Below the pieces are notes generated by a model. That model was not told the origin of the DNA and searched no databases. It saw nothing but the letters and a program-made list of their open reading frames with translations. 45,305 nucleotides of DNA from the IMG/VR virus record IMGVR_UViG_3300009529_000013, positions 1-45,305 of that record; one strand, written 5' to 3'. A program made the translations under genes and the position numbers. Position 1 is the stretch's first letter; each line of letters opens with the position of its first letter. Below, piece after piece: positions 25,116 to 33,871 of the stretch. This stretch comes from a virus.

Positions 25116-28100
25116 TCAATTACATTTAGACCATCCACAACTAATACAGAAAGCACATCCTTCTTTTCGTTGTAATTCTCCATGGCAGATTTCACATTCC
25201 ATACCTTGTATTTTTGTTCCATCTTTAATATATTTTTTCAAGGCCCTAGCAATTGACTTAGCAAAACTAGTTAAATCTCCTTGCGTTTTTTCAAGTTGAT
25301 GAACAACAAATTGAATATCTGCTCCATGACGTAAGGCGGTTGAAATAATCCTTGTTGTTACTTCTTCTTCATCGGTCTCGTATTGTATAATGTTTTCTAT
25401 CGTATTACCATTCTCTAATTTTAAATCATATTTGCCTCTTTTAACTTTAATAACACTACCATGCTTCATATTTTTCGGTATGTTGCCATTTTTACCAGCG
25501 AAAATTTCATATGGGTCTTTGTATTCTCCAAAAACTCCAACACAAACAAAATATTGTTCACCCTTGACTGTGATATGGTGAATATCACAAGGTAATTCTT
25601 TGGGTCTTTTTGGAGACTTGTTCTTCGTGATTGTATTCTCTGTTGACAGGGTTCTGAGATCTTTGATTAAGACCCCAGTTCTACATCCATCTCTGTAGAT
25701 TGTAATGCCCTTACACCCGCAATTCCAGGCTGTTTCATAAATTTCTTTAACTTCATTTACTGTTACATCTGATGGGAGGTTGATTGTGCTACTTATTGAA
25801 TGGTCTACCTCCTGTTGTATGGTTCCCTGTAATTTAATTCTCATTTTCCAATCTAGTTCTTCGGCTGTATTATTATGCCATGGAGATTTACTTGGGTCTG
25901 TTTCGTTATTAACTCTCATCCATTCCAGCATCGCCTCTGGATATACCTCAAAATGCTGCCATTTATCTCCGTTTGGATCAACGTAATCAACTCTGACATT
26001 CTCATCATTAGCATTAATTTTAGTGCGTCTAATAATTTTCTGCGTAGAATATTGAGGCTCAACTCCAGATGATGTTCCGAAAGAATCAACCAAAGAAGCC
26101 AATAGAGAAACAGTTCCTGCTGGAGCCAATGTCAATAACGCTATATTTCTACGTCCATATTTGGTCATATTATTGTATAATTCCGCACCACTAACAGATT
26201 TTTCTCCAAGAAGTATTGCTTCATCTCTAATCCTATTAAGATATGGATTGTCCTTTTCTAGTGCGTGGTTCCAAATCTCAAATGGTTCTAGAGCCTTGGC
26301 CATATCTACAGAAGACTGATATGCTGCAAATTTGAATGTCCTGAATATCCTCTCAGCAGTTTTAATACCTTTTTGAGTTCCGTACTCGACACCAATGGAT
26401 GCCAACGTATCACCTAAAGCGGTTAGTCCTGTCCCAGTTCTACGTCCCTTAGTTAAAGTTTCTTTCACTTTTTGCCATAGATGTAATTCTCTTGCTTTGA
26501 TAAAAGAATCTTCTGGATCATTTCTGACTTTTTTAATAATCTTCTTTAATGCTTCTTCTTCTAAATCGATAAGGTCGTCAGCGAGTCGTTGAGTTATTTT
26601 TACATGATTATAGAAATCCTCATAGTCAAAATATGCCTCTTTCGTATAAGGATTTTTAACAAAACCAAATAGATTAAGAAGCATTAGGATGCAAGAACCA
26701 TAAGCGCTCAAAATTAATTCGGCACAGGGATTAACACCGACTGTTGCAAATCCCCAGGAAGCATAACAATCAGAAATGCTTTCCTTTAAAATATTGTCCC
26801 ATAGCAGAATTCCAGGATCTGCCACGCGATGGGCACTGCGAATAAGCTTATCCCATGCCTTCTTCGCATCAACCTCTTTAGTTATCTGTGGATTATCGGA
26901 ATCAACTGGCCATCTTTGTTGATATGTTTTTCCTTTCTTAACCGCTTCCATAAACTCGTCTGTAATTCTCACTGAAATATTTGATCCGGTTACTTTCGTT
27001 GAATCATACTTTGACGTAACAAAATCTATTTTATCAGGGTTAAAATGTTGAGAAGAAACAGTAAAACTCCCATATTCTCTACTATTAATTTCTATATCAT
27101 ATGGTTTTCCATCAACTTTATCATCCCACAATATAACGCACTCAGGGTGATGAATAGATATGCTCTGCATACTGGCTCCACGACGATTTCCCTGACCAAC
27201 TTCCCTTGTTGTATTAGAAAAACGGCACATAAATGGGATGATTCCAGTAGATGTACTTGATGAATTTGTAGTAGGTGTTTTGTTGGGTCTTAACTTCGAA
27301 ATATCAAGGCCACAATTATGGATATTTATCAATCCGACACTCCCAGCATAATAATTGTTATTATCTTCCACAGAAATGTCTATGTAATCATATTGTTTAT
27401 CTACAGATTCTATAGATGATACCTTAACTCGTTGCATAATTTTAGTTTTTCCAGCACTGCCATCTCCAGCGTGGGCACCAATAAACCATTCTAAATCATT
27501 CTGCTCATCACTATCATTAATGTTGTCAAATTTCTCGGACTCTGGAATGATTAGAATGTCATCATTTTTAACTTCACCGGCTTTGATATAGACATGTTTA
27601 TTATCTTTTAACACCGAAATTGGATGTTTTACAGAAGTATATATTGAAGAACCATGTGATGTCGTTATTTTAATTTGGTCTTTTTTCCTCACTTCGGTAT
27701 AATAATGGTCCAAAATCTTTTTATACTCATCTTGCCCAGTATTTATATTATATGACAGTATCATATCACCGATATTGACATCCTGAATTTCAACAAGCCC
27801 TTTATTTTTGATATCAACATAACTGTCTGATCTTACGCATCCCCCTCTGCGTTTTGAAATTTGAGCTATCTCTTCATCCGCTCTGCATATTCCTCCGTAA
27901 CTATCTTCTGGTCCTGGAATTGCGAAACAATTAGCAAGAGAAACATACTGAGTGTTATTTCCAATCCCATACATTGGAGATCCTTGGGGTATAACCTTTT
28001 TAAATTTATCAAGAAGTGTAAAAATTTCATCTTCTGTAAGTGGTGGAGTTTTAGTATCTTTATACTTTTTCTTTTCTATTCTTGCGAATTCTTTTGCCAT

Positions 28101-28256
28101 TCGTCTGTGCATGTTTGCTGGAGTTTTTTCATGATAGTTATTATCTTTATCTTTTAGGGCATACTTGTTGACGAATTTATCTGCTGCCAATTCGTTTCCG
28201 TTAAAATACTCTTTAGAGGCAGCAAAAGCCTCTTCAAACGTGTATACTGGTTTCAT
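25116..28256 (-). CDS. nrdJ: Adenosylcobalamin-dependent (class II) ribonucleotide reductase with intein, 1046 aa
   Basis: Reduces ribonucleotides to deoxyribonucleotides with host-supplied B12 coenzyme. Family features: the N-terminal Cys region (YVSLANCFAIPG), KRRGG-[intein]-CGLDISKLRP, active-site NPCAE, a LLTLAPAGTVSLLA core and GCKGITIYRDGCRTGVL. The C-terminal zinc-ribbon (CEICHGE...CAFCISCGWSKC) is typical of NrdJ and carries the redox cysteines. Without the 175-aa intein the enzyme is 871 residues, a normal length. ATG 28256 has GGAGAA 8 nt upstream and overlaps the small upstream gene as ATGA; the ATG at 28265 touches its purine tract and is less likely. Confidence 0.93.
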   Translation of the reverse strand: MKPVYTFEEAFAASKEYFNGNELAADKFVNKYALKDKDNNYHEKTPANMHRRMAKEFARIEKKKYKDTKTPPLTEDEIFTLLDKFKKVIPQGSPMYGIGNNTQYVSLANCFAIPGPEDSYGGICRADEEIAQISKRRGGCVRSDSYVDIKNKGLVEIQDVNIGDMILSYNINTGQDEYKKILDHYYTEVRKKDQIKITTSHGSSIYTSVKHPISVLKDNKHVYIKAGEVKNDDILIIPESEKFDNINDSDEQNDLEWFIGAHAGDGSAGKTKIMQRVKVSSIESVDKQYDYIDISVEDNNNYYAGSVGLINIHNCGLDISKLRPNKTPTTNSSSTSTGIIPFMCRFSNTTREVGQGNRRGASMQSISIHHPECVILWDDKVDGKPYDIEINSREYGSFTVSSQHFNPDKIDFVTSKYDSTKVTGSNISVRITDEFMEAVKKGKTYQQRWPVDSDNPQITKEVDAKKAWDKLIRSAHRVADPGILLWDNILKESISDCYASWGFATVGVNPCAELILSAYGSCILMLLNLFGFVKNPYTKEAYFDYEDFYNHVKITQRLADDLIDLEEEALKKIIKKVRNDPEDSFIKARELHLWQKVKETLTKGRRTGTGLTALGDTLASIGVEYGTQKGIKTAERIFRTFKFAAYQSSVDMAKALEPFEIWNHALEKDNPYLNRIRDEAILLGEKSVSGAELYNNMTKYGRRNIALLTLAPAGTVSLLASLVDSFGTSSGVEPQYSTQKIIRRTKINANDENVRVDYVDPNGDKWQHFEVYPEAMLEWMRVNNETDPSKSPWHNNTAEELDWKMRIKLQGTIQQEVDHSISSTINLPSDVTVNEVKEIYETAWNCGCKGITIYRDGCRTGVLIKDLRTLSTENTITKNKSPKRPKELPCDIHHITVKGEQYFVCVGVFGEYKDPYEIFAGKNGNIPKNMKHGSVIKVKRGKYDLKLENGNTIENIIQYETDEEEVTTRIISTALRHGADIQFVVHQLEKTQGDLTSFAKSIARALKKYIKDGTKIQGMECEICHGELQRKEGCAFCISCGWSKCN
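27315..27839 (-). mobile_element. nrdJ intein (175 aa) with eroded LAGLIDADG domain
   Basis: It interrupts the conserved KRRGG/xGLDIS site. It starts CVRSDSYVDIKNKG, has a block B-like YTSVKHPISV, and ends GSVGLINIHN before Cys+1. One LAGLIDADG-like motif remains (LEWFIGAHAGDGSAG) but the second half of the endonuclease is missing, so this looks like a decaying homing intein that can still splice. The usual Val at the +1 position of the enzyme is Cys here, as the splicing reaction needs. Confidence 0.92.
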
Positions 28257-28424
28257 AAAACACATTCTCCATTTTTATTGTAATGTTCAGGGGTTCTCTC
28301 CACACAATATTCGGACTTAGCAAAATATTCCTTCTTTGTAAAATTTAACCATCTGTCTATTATGTTTGTAACATCAGAATGGCATTATGTTTGCTGCGAA
28401 AAAATATTTTTCACCATACGACAT
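28253..28424 (-). pseudogene. Small gene between AAA ATPase and nrdJ, frame broken by a 25-nt direct-repeat insertion
   Basis: ATG 28424 reads MSYGEKYFFAANIMPF and stops at TGA 28374. The +1 frame continues DVTNIIDRWLNFTKKEYFAK to NKNGECVL and ends at TGA 28253, overlapping the nrdJ ATG as ATGA. Two copies of CAAACATAAT sit exactly 25 nt apart over the break. Deleting one unit gives a continuous frame (FFAANIIDRWLNF). It is therefore either a recent insertion mutation, a +1 shift at TTC TGA, or ribosome bypassing between the repeated AAC ATA codons. Function unknown. Confidence 0.5.
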
Positions 28425-28437
28425 TAAAAATAGGTTT

Positions 28438-29874
28438 TCACTTAAAACCCACTGGTCCATTCTCTGCTTTTTTGCTCAATTGTGTAAAATCTTTATCTTT
28501 AATCTCGTCATATGATGTTGCAAAATGTGCTTTTTTAACTATAATTTGTCCATTTTCTGTCAAACTATTATCTTCTATAGCACATACGGCAGCAGTAGAA
28601 CATAGTGTTGAAATATACGCCCCTGTCATCTTGTCACATTCTTTTTCCGCCAAAGAATCAAAATCCACATCATCGTCTACAATGTAATTCTTAGTAAACT
28701 TCTCCATCATTGCCTTCCTACCTTCTATGGTGGGTAGTCCAACTTGAATTACCCTGTCAAATCTACCAGGACGATTTTTTATTGCTTCTTCAATTTTATC
28801 AGGGCAATTAGTGGTGGCGAGAGTGATAACATCACCAAAGTCCTCTATCCCATCCATTTTATTCATCAATTCTACTGTCACACCAGCAGAACCCATACCA
28901 TACTCTCGTTGTTCCGCAAGCCAATCTATATCTTCTATAATAAGAAGTGTTGGTCCTAACTCCTTAGCCATACGACATATTCTTCCAACGTCATTTATCC
29001 TGCCTATGTGCGAAGGTAAAACATATAATACAGATGATTTACTATCTCTTATTAACGCCTTACAAATGAGAGTTTTACCAGTTCCTGGCTCACCAGCCAG
29101 AATAACGCCTCTTTTTACTTTGACATTATTCTGTTTTAGAATTTTGTCATATTTAAACATATTCTCTATATTACGACGTATAGTAGTGCGAATTTTGTCC
29201 GTGATAATTACGTCGTCCCAGGAAATGTTATCAACCTCAAGAAATTCTCCGAAAGCATCTATCTTTTGTCCTCTATAAAAATTGTGTTCTTTCGCATACT
29301 CTTCCCACTCTTTCCATAAGGTTTTGCCCTGATCATCGTTTCTAATTACATATTCCGTAGCCATCCTGTTCGGATCGAATATTAGCTCAAGACAAAATCT
29401 TGAATCAGTATTTTCATTAACAAAGAATAATATGGCGTCGGTGTAAATTTCGAATTCCTCTGTTAATGAAATTTTGATAGATGCTTTTTGAGGATTTTGT
29501 TCTGTTGAATATTCAGACGTTGTTTCAAAAAGCAGTCTATATCCTTTGCTCTCAAAAAAATCTTTCATCGTGAACTGAATAATATTATTGTCATAAGAAA
29601 ATTGAGTGTTGTTAATTTTCGTGTATGGAATGTCATTAAAGAAATCTCTTATCATTAAATCATGTTCGTCAAACCTCTCAAACAATTTTGCGAACTGTCC
29701 AAGGGTACAATCTGATAGTTTTGCTTTTCTATCTTCGTCAGACAATCCATCCAAGGGTGCTTGTTCCAACGTCCTATCCAATCTTTCTAACGCAGCAATC
29801 CCTCTTCCCCTGACGATTGGTTTTGGATTTTTTGCAAAAATTTCGCTTAATCCAACGTCTGCCTCGTCTACCAT
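28438..29874 (-). CDS. AAA+ ATPase, 478 aa
   Basis: A single-ring AAA+ protein of the cell-division/BCS1-like type. Walker A is GEPGTGKT (residues 261-268), Walker B LLIIEDID (310-317), sensor 1 TTNCPD and the arginine-finger region RPGRFDRV, followed by a helical lid. The N-terminal ~210 residues are unassigned and probably bind the substrate. AGAAGGAG lies 8 nt before the ATG. It may remodel phage or host protein complexes; the substrate cannot be told from sequence. Confidence 0.92.
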   Translation of the reverse strand: MVDEADVGLSEIFAKNPKPIVRGRGIAALERLDRTLEQAPLDGLSDEDRKAKLSDCTLGQFAKLFERFDEHDLMIRDFFNDIPYTKINNTQFSYDNNIIQFTMKDFFESKGYRLLFETTSEYSTEQNPQKASIKISLTEEFEIYTDAILFFVNENTDSRFCLELIFDPNRMATEYVIRNDDQGKTLWKEWEEYAKEHNFYRGQKIDAFGEFLEVDNISWDDVIITDKIRTTIRRNIENMFKYDKILKQNNVKVKRGVILAGEPGTGKTLICKALIRDSKSSVLYVLPSHIGRINDVGRICRMAKELGPTLLIIEDIDWLAEQREYGMGSAGVTVELMNKMDGIEDFGDVITLATTNCPDKIEEAIKNRPGRFDRVIQVGLPTIEGRKAMMEKFTKNYIVDDDVDFDSLAEKECDKMTGAYISTLCSTAAVCAIEDNSLTENGQIIVKKAHFATSYDEIKDKDFTQLSKKAENGPVGFK

Positions 29875-29899
29875 TTGATATTCTCCTTCTAACTAAAAA

Positions 29900-30592
29900 T
29901 TAAGGTCCTAAAATTCGATTGATAAAATGCTCTTTGCTTGTTTGTGGGTATAGGTCTTCCACCATACCTATTGCTTCGTCCATTGAGTACCGCTTCTTAA
30001 ACACTTTATTGTCAGAACAATTGATAATTTTTTTTTCGTCTTTCATCGATTTTATCCATTTCAACCCTCCGTGACAACATCTCAAGGTATGTTGCTTGTG
30101 AAACCTGTTTACTCCAAAAAAATCTGTATTTTTTCCTCTATATTTACAATCAAATCCAAATAAAACAATTGGGTTACATCCCAAGACACATGCTAATTCG
30201 AATGCTAATGCACCCGAGTTCCCCCTTCCATGTAGAATAGTAGCATCAGTTGGAACTTCAAAAAAACGAGAACTTAAAGAAAATGTATAAAAACTTCCAG
30301 TCGGATCTGACACGTTTCTACAATATTTTATAGAATTGATTTTCTTCAAATCTTTTCTCGCAGAATACCAAAATTCTATGTCCTGCCACATTAATATGGT
30401 TGGAAAAACTTTTTGGTAAGAATGGTTGACTCCAATAAGAAAATATTTGTCAATTTTCTTCATCGGATGGTCATTTAGAGATGGTCCGCTTCCAATAAGG
30501 AAACAAGGATAACCCGCTAAACGATTTGTCCAAGACCTGACCGCCCTTTTTCTCTTACCACAAGAATGCCTTACCCTTTTCTTTATACGCAT
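29900..30592 (-). CDS. MptE/DUF115-like protein, 230 aa
   Basis: The segment FLIGSGPSLNDHPMKKID (from residue 31) is the nucleotide-binding-like signature of the DUF115 / 6-hydroxymethylpterin pyrophosphokinase MptE-like family. It is followed by ILMWQDIEFW, a GRGNSGALAFELACVLG helix and IVLFGFDCKY. Phage and bacterial members often sit with glycosyltransferases and are linked to nucleotide-sugar or pterin chemistry. The N-terminal ~25 residues are very basic. No strong ribosome binding site is visible. Confidence 0.7.
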   Translation of the reverse strand: MRIKKRVRHSCGKRKRAVRSWTNRLAGYPCFLIGSGPSLNDHPMKKIDKYFLIGVNHSYQKVFPTILMWQDIEFWYSARKDLKKINSIKYCRNVSDPTGSFYTFSLSSRFFEVPTDATILHGRGNSGALAFELACVLGCNPIVLFGFDCKYRGKNTDFFGVNRFHKQHTLRCCHGGLKWIKSMKDEKKIINCSDNKVFKKRYSMDEAIGMVEDLYPQTSKEHFINRILGP

Positions 30593-30619
30593 ACATAATA
30601 AATCGGCTATATTCTCTTT

Positions 30620-31246
30620 TCAGTCAATCAGTTCAACATCCCAGTAACCTATCTCGTTCCATTGATCCGTTTTTACATATTTTTCCCAGATTTTAGGAAC
30701 CCTGGTAACATAATGAGCGAACAATAAATTCCAAACAGGTTTTTTTGGTTGTTTGAGAAGTTTCATCCCGGCTTCCTCTGGTGTCCTGTTCGCTTTTTTT
30801 ACATTGGCTTCAACTGAACACAAAACAAGGTTTGTCCAACAAGTTTTTCCACCTCTTGATTTTGGGAATACGTGGTCTTGAGTGGCTTCTTTCAAAGTCA
30901 ATCTCTTCCCGGTATATGAACATTTTCCCTTATCTCTAATGAACAAATTCCTCCTGGTCAATTTTATTTTTATTCTAGGAATTTTGTTGTAATCCTGAAG
31001 AACGATAACATGAGGAATTTTAATCTTCATCATGGCACTACGAACAAACTTGTCATCATTAGAATCGTCCGTTTTGGACATCTCAAGCCACTCATTCCAA
31101 TTATATTGATTATAATTCTCATCAAGAGCTTTAGCAGATCCTTGGAAAAGTTTGACAATACCTTCTCTTATAGTAGAGACTGTCAATGCAACCCAGCTTT
31201 TATTCAAGACCAATGTTTCAGGTTTATTAATTTTGCACGCAGTCAT
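30620..31246 (-). CDS. HNH endonuclease, 208 aa
   Basis: An HNH nuclease domain covers residues ~100-160: RRNLFIRDKGKCSYTGKRLT, then DHVFPKSRGG (His125) and NLVLCSVEANVKK. The pattern is that of free-standing HNH proteins in phages and bacteria, which act as homing endonucleases or packaging-associated nickases. The ATG overlaps the macro-domain stop by four bases, so the two are translationally coupled, which is unusual for a mobile endonuclease and may mean it is domesticated. Confidence 0.88.
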   Translation of the reverse strand: MTACKINKPETLVLNKSWVALTVSTIREGIVKLFQGSAKALDENYNQYNWNEWLEMSKTDDSNDDKFVRSAMMKIKIPHVIVLQDYNKIPRIKIKLTRRNLFIRDKGKCSYTGKRLTLKEATQDHVFPKSRGGKTCWTNLVLCSVEANVKKANRTPEEAGMKLLKQPKKPVWNLLFAHYVTRVPKIWEKYVKTDQWNEIGYWDVELID

Positions 31247-31743
31247 TTTGCCAATCCATTCAAAATTTCTATAAAATCCTCATTCCGATCTACCACGATT
31301 ATATCAATTATACTGCTCATTTTTTTTATCATACTGACAAATATTATGGCTATATTTTCTATGTCACACGCACTTTCTATTCCTATCCCTGGAATAGCAA
31401 TGCTTCTCATTCCTTCTTTTGCAGCTTTTTCTAAAACGCATCTAACAGAACGTTCTATATTATACGAACTAGTTAACCCACCTGGAGACTGTGCTATCAC
31501 TGCGTGATATATCCTTTTTATCCCTATTTCTTGTAAATTTCCTGCATTTGTAGAAAAACAGGTTCCTTCTTCCATTTTACCATTTTTTCGGCATATCCTT
31601 TTAGATTCTTTTTCTACTTCATCTCCGGCCAGTGTCTTCACCACTAATCCCAAGCCTCTTGGCATCGCTCCATAGACACTTGATTCGATGGCAATGGCAT
31701 CTGTATTTGCTTCCAAGATGTTGCCTGTTTTCACGGTAAACAT
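31243..31743 (-). CDS. Macro-domain protein (ADP-ribose binding), 166 aa
   Basis: A stand-alone macro domain. Visible features are the N-terminal strand with TGNILEANTDAIAIESS, a glycine-containing loop (GAMPRGLGLVVK), a VIAQSPGG segment and SIAIPGIGIESACDIENIA. Macro domains bind or hydrolyse ADP-ribose and its derivatives. In a phage this could reverse ADP-ribosylation or clear NAD-derived signals used by host defence; that role is inference. A TATAAT lies at 31765-31770, about 22 nt upstream, and may be its promoter. Confidence 0.88.
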   Translation of the reverse strand: MFTVKTGNILEANTDAIAIESSVYGAMPRGLGLVVKTLAGDEVEKESKRICRKNGKMEEGTCFSTNAGNLQEIGIKRIYHAVIAQSPGGLTSSYNIERSVRCVLEKAAKEGMRSIAIPGIGIESACDIENIAIIFVSMIKKMSSIIDIIVVDRNEDFIEILNGLAK

Positions 31744-31764
31744 AAAAAAAATCCCCTACAAGAT

Positions 31765-31770
31765 ATTATA
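31765..31770 (-). promoter_or_regulatory. TATAAT -10 box upstream of the macro-domain gene
   Basis: The minus strand reads CTACTATAATATC 22 nt before ATG 31743, inside the short gap after the sigma-factor gene. No clear -35 was found, so it is a weak candidate. Confidence 0.3.
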
Positions 31771-31784
31771 GTAGAATAACGAGT

Positions 31785-32609
31785 TCATACTAGATTGTCT
31801 GTATCGTTGCATCTATTGATGAAATCCGCAACATCCATATCAAAATATGACGGATTTACTTTGATACGTGTTTTTAGTCTTTTCAGAATTGAACGATGCA
31901 TTTGACTGACTTTCGATTCTGATATGTTTAACAATGCTGAAATCTTTCTCATAGATAATTCTTGATAGTAGTAGTAATAGATAATACGCCTTTCAACTTG
32001 AGAAAAATTCCTACCAATTAGTTTGCCTAAAAATTCTTTTCGCACAAGTGTACTATCAGCAGTTGGCTCGCATTGAGAAACAAGATGCTTATTAAAGTCT
32101 TTCTTATTATCATCATTATCGATATCATTTGTATTCGTTTCTATGCTCGAAAAATGATTTGCTTTAAATTTACCAATGTTTTTATGATATTCTTTTGGAT
32201 TAAATCCTGCTCGTTTGATCGCAGCACTCTCATTGATATAACCTAGTTCTATCGCCATCTCTGATTTTATTTTTTCTATTTTAGATTGTCTGATCCGCAC
32301 GCTTCTTGGAACTCTATCCTCTTTTCTCAATCCATCGAGAATGCTTCCCCAAATACGGGAAAAAGCATAAGTCTCAAACTTGACTCCCCTTTGATCGTCG
32401 AATCCATCTAAGGCTCTATACAACCCCGTAACTCCATGAGATGCCAATTCGTCAACAGATATTTTATAATAAAATTTGGCAGAAAGATTAGATGCTATTC
32501 TGCGAACTAGGTGAGTGTAGTAGTATTCTACTAGGACATTGAGAGAATCTCCGTCCCCATTCTTTGAGAAGTTTTTCCATGCAGAATTTAATTCTTTCGT
32601 TTTTTGCAT
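31785..32609 (-). CDS. RNA polymerase sigma factor, sigma-28 (FliA/WhiG) family, 274 aa
   Basis: It directs RNA polymerase to selected promoters. Region 2 reads ISVDELASHGVTGLYRALDG, then FETYAFSRIWGSILDGLRKE and DRVPRSVR, a signature of the sigma-28 group. Region 3 is divergent. Region 4 ends with a helix-turn-helix (LSMRKISALLNISESKVSQM). Length fits FliA-type factors. GAGGGAG lies 5 nt before the ATG. It probably turns on a phage gene class; a GCCGATAA element just upstream suggests self-activation. Confidence 0.93.
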   Translation of the reverse strand: MQKTKELNSAWKNFSKNGDGDSLNVLVEYYYTHLVRRIASNLSAKFYYKISVDELASHGVTGLYRALDGFDDQRGVKFETYAFSRIWGSILDGLRKEDRVPRSVRIRQSKIEKIKSEMAIELGYINESAAIKRAGFNPKEYHKNIGKFKANHFSSIETNTNDIDNDDNKKDFNKHLVSQCEPTADSTLVRKEFLGKLIGRNFSQVERRIIYYYYYQELSMRKISALLNISESKVSQMHRSILKRLKTRIKVNPSYFDMDVADFINRCNDTDNLV

Positions 32610-32627
32610 ACAACTCCCTCAACATTA

Positions 32628-32635
32628 TTATCGGC
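32628..32635 (-). promoter_or_regulatory. GCCGATAA, sigma-28-type -10 element upstream of the sigma gene
   Basis: The minus strand reads GTGCCGATAATAATG, an exact match to the FliA -10 consensus GCCGATAA, placed about 19 nt before the sigma-factor ATG. The -35 at the FliA spacing of 11 nt is poor (GAATATTT against TAAAGTTT). Two other GCCGATAA copies in the window lie inside coding sequence. Confidence 0.45.
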
Positions 32636-32695
32636 ACTTTTAACTTAAATATTCATTCATTTTAAAAAAAAATTCCCCTTCTATGTTCTTAATGC

Positions 32696-32701
32696 TATAA
32701 T
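32696..32701 (+). promoter_or_regulatory. Extended -10 promoter (TGCTATAAT) for the plus-strand gene at 32732
   Basis: The plus strand reads AATGCTATAATGG, an extended -10 (TGn-TATAAT), 30 bp before ATG 32732. The -35 at 17 bp is weak (TTCCCC). It is divergent to the sigma-factor promoter. Confidence 0.6.
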
Positions 32702-32731
32702 GGATAAGAGTAATTGTCGATAGGTATAAAT

Positions 32732-33412
32732 ATGAACGTAATGCTACAATCTGACTTTCATGATATATATGACCACTGGTTTGATAGGACTGGTGATTTG
32801 TTTTTCTATAGATATATGGTGGATGGAATGGAACGTCGCTATATGTTCCGTATGTTTGATGAATTAAATATTAAATCGCCAGAACACGGAATAGTATCAG
32901 AATTGTATAACGTACATCATCATAAAATAGGAAGAACTCATACTCCAAAAATAACAAGATTTTTTCTTCCTGCCGATTTTTTACAATTCGTTGTATATAT
33001 AGATGAAAAAGTTCATGCGGGCAGTGGAAAAATATTAGTATCAGCAGATTATGCGATAAAAAGTTTTCCAGATAAATATGCCAGTGTCTATACACCATCT
33101 TCATCAACATCATTTAGATATTTAAAAATAGGGAAAAAAAGTTTCTGGGTAAAATATCAATCAGATGATGCATGGAGATCAAACATGGGAGATGTGGCCA
33201 TAGACATTATAGAAGCACGCAATGATGGATATCATCCAAGTATACCACATGCATTATGGGCAATCGACTTTATTCAAACTGGAAAAGAAATGTTGGCGAT
33301 AGATTTTAATATTTCCCCAGGTATGCCAGATGGTATCGATGCTATAATGAAACCAGAAGAAATTGCACATCAGATAAAAACCGCAGTGTACTATCTAAAT
33401 AGGATGAGATAA
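32732..33412 (+). CDS. ATP-grasp-like protein, 226 aa
   Basis: The C-terminal part looks like an ATP-grasp core: FVVYIDEKVHAGSGKILVS, then HALWAIDFIQTGKEMLAIDF and NISPGMPDG, which matches the metal-binding ExN/DFNxxPG motif of ATP-dependent carboxylate-amine ligases. The protein is shorter than usual for this superfamily and the N-terminal nucleotide-binding half is not obvious. I chose ATG 32732 over the TTG 18 nt earlier because GATAGG lies about 6 nt upstream and the promoter fits. It is one of the few plus-strand genes. It might modify a peptide or amino acid; substrate unknown. Confidence 0.55.
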   Translation: MNVMLQSDFHDIYDHWFDRTGDLFFYRYMVDGMERRYMFRMFDELNIKSPEHGIVSELYNVHHHKIGRTHTPKITRFFLPADFLQFVVYIDEKVHAGSGKILVSADYAIKSFPDKYASVYTPSSSTSFRYLKIGKKSFWVKYQSDDAWRSNMGDVAIDIIEARNDGYHPSIPHALWAIDFIQTGKEMLAIDFNISPGMPDGIDAIMKPEEIAHQIKTAVYYLNRMR

Positions 33413-33413
33413 A

Positions 33414-33830
33414 CTACTTCTTTTTTGCACCAGTTACAATCTCCCACTTACTAGGTTTATGTGGCGTTGGATGATCTTTGTTCCATTTTAATTGGTGATA
33501 TTTGTCCATAGCCAACATATGAATGTAAATCTCAGCATTACTGCCTCTTTTATCAGGAGAATCTTCGTTGACATCGATAGGCATCAAATTAAACCAAGAC
33601 CACGCTTCTAATTCCCTGTATATCCTCAATGTCTCAAGGTCTAATTCTTTAGCAGTTGTAGGATCATGCAATGTGGATTCGATGCTATTCACAACTTTCT
33701 CTGCCCAATCAACTGCTAGGCTTTTTAATCCCTCATCTATATTCGCTTCAATTGGACCTAATTCACCAGCCGCGTATTTCTGCCTACGATGCTTGAGTTG
33801 TTTCCTCTTTTCTTGGTTTTCTTTGTTCAT
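33414..33830 (-). CDS. Unknown protein, 138 aa
   Basis: No family recognised. It starts with a very basic helix (MNKENQEKRKQLKHRRQKYA), followed by helices containing LKSLAVDWAEKVVNSIEST and LDLETLRIYRELEAWSWFN. ATG 33830 has GAGGAAG 6 nt upstream, favouring it over a TTG five codons earlier. It is convergent with the plus-strand gene that ends two bases away. Confidence 0.75.
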   Translation of the reverse strand: MNKENQEKRKQLKHRRQKYAAGELGPIEANIDEGLKSLAVDWAEKVVNSIESTLHDPTTAKELDLETLRIYRELEAWSWFNLMPIDVNEDSPDKRGSNAEIYIHMLAMDKYHQLKWNKDHPTPHKPSKWEIVTGAKKK

Positions 33831-33871
33831 AGTCGACTTCCTCAAAGGTTAAAAATAGAAATCATCGAACC

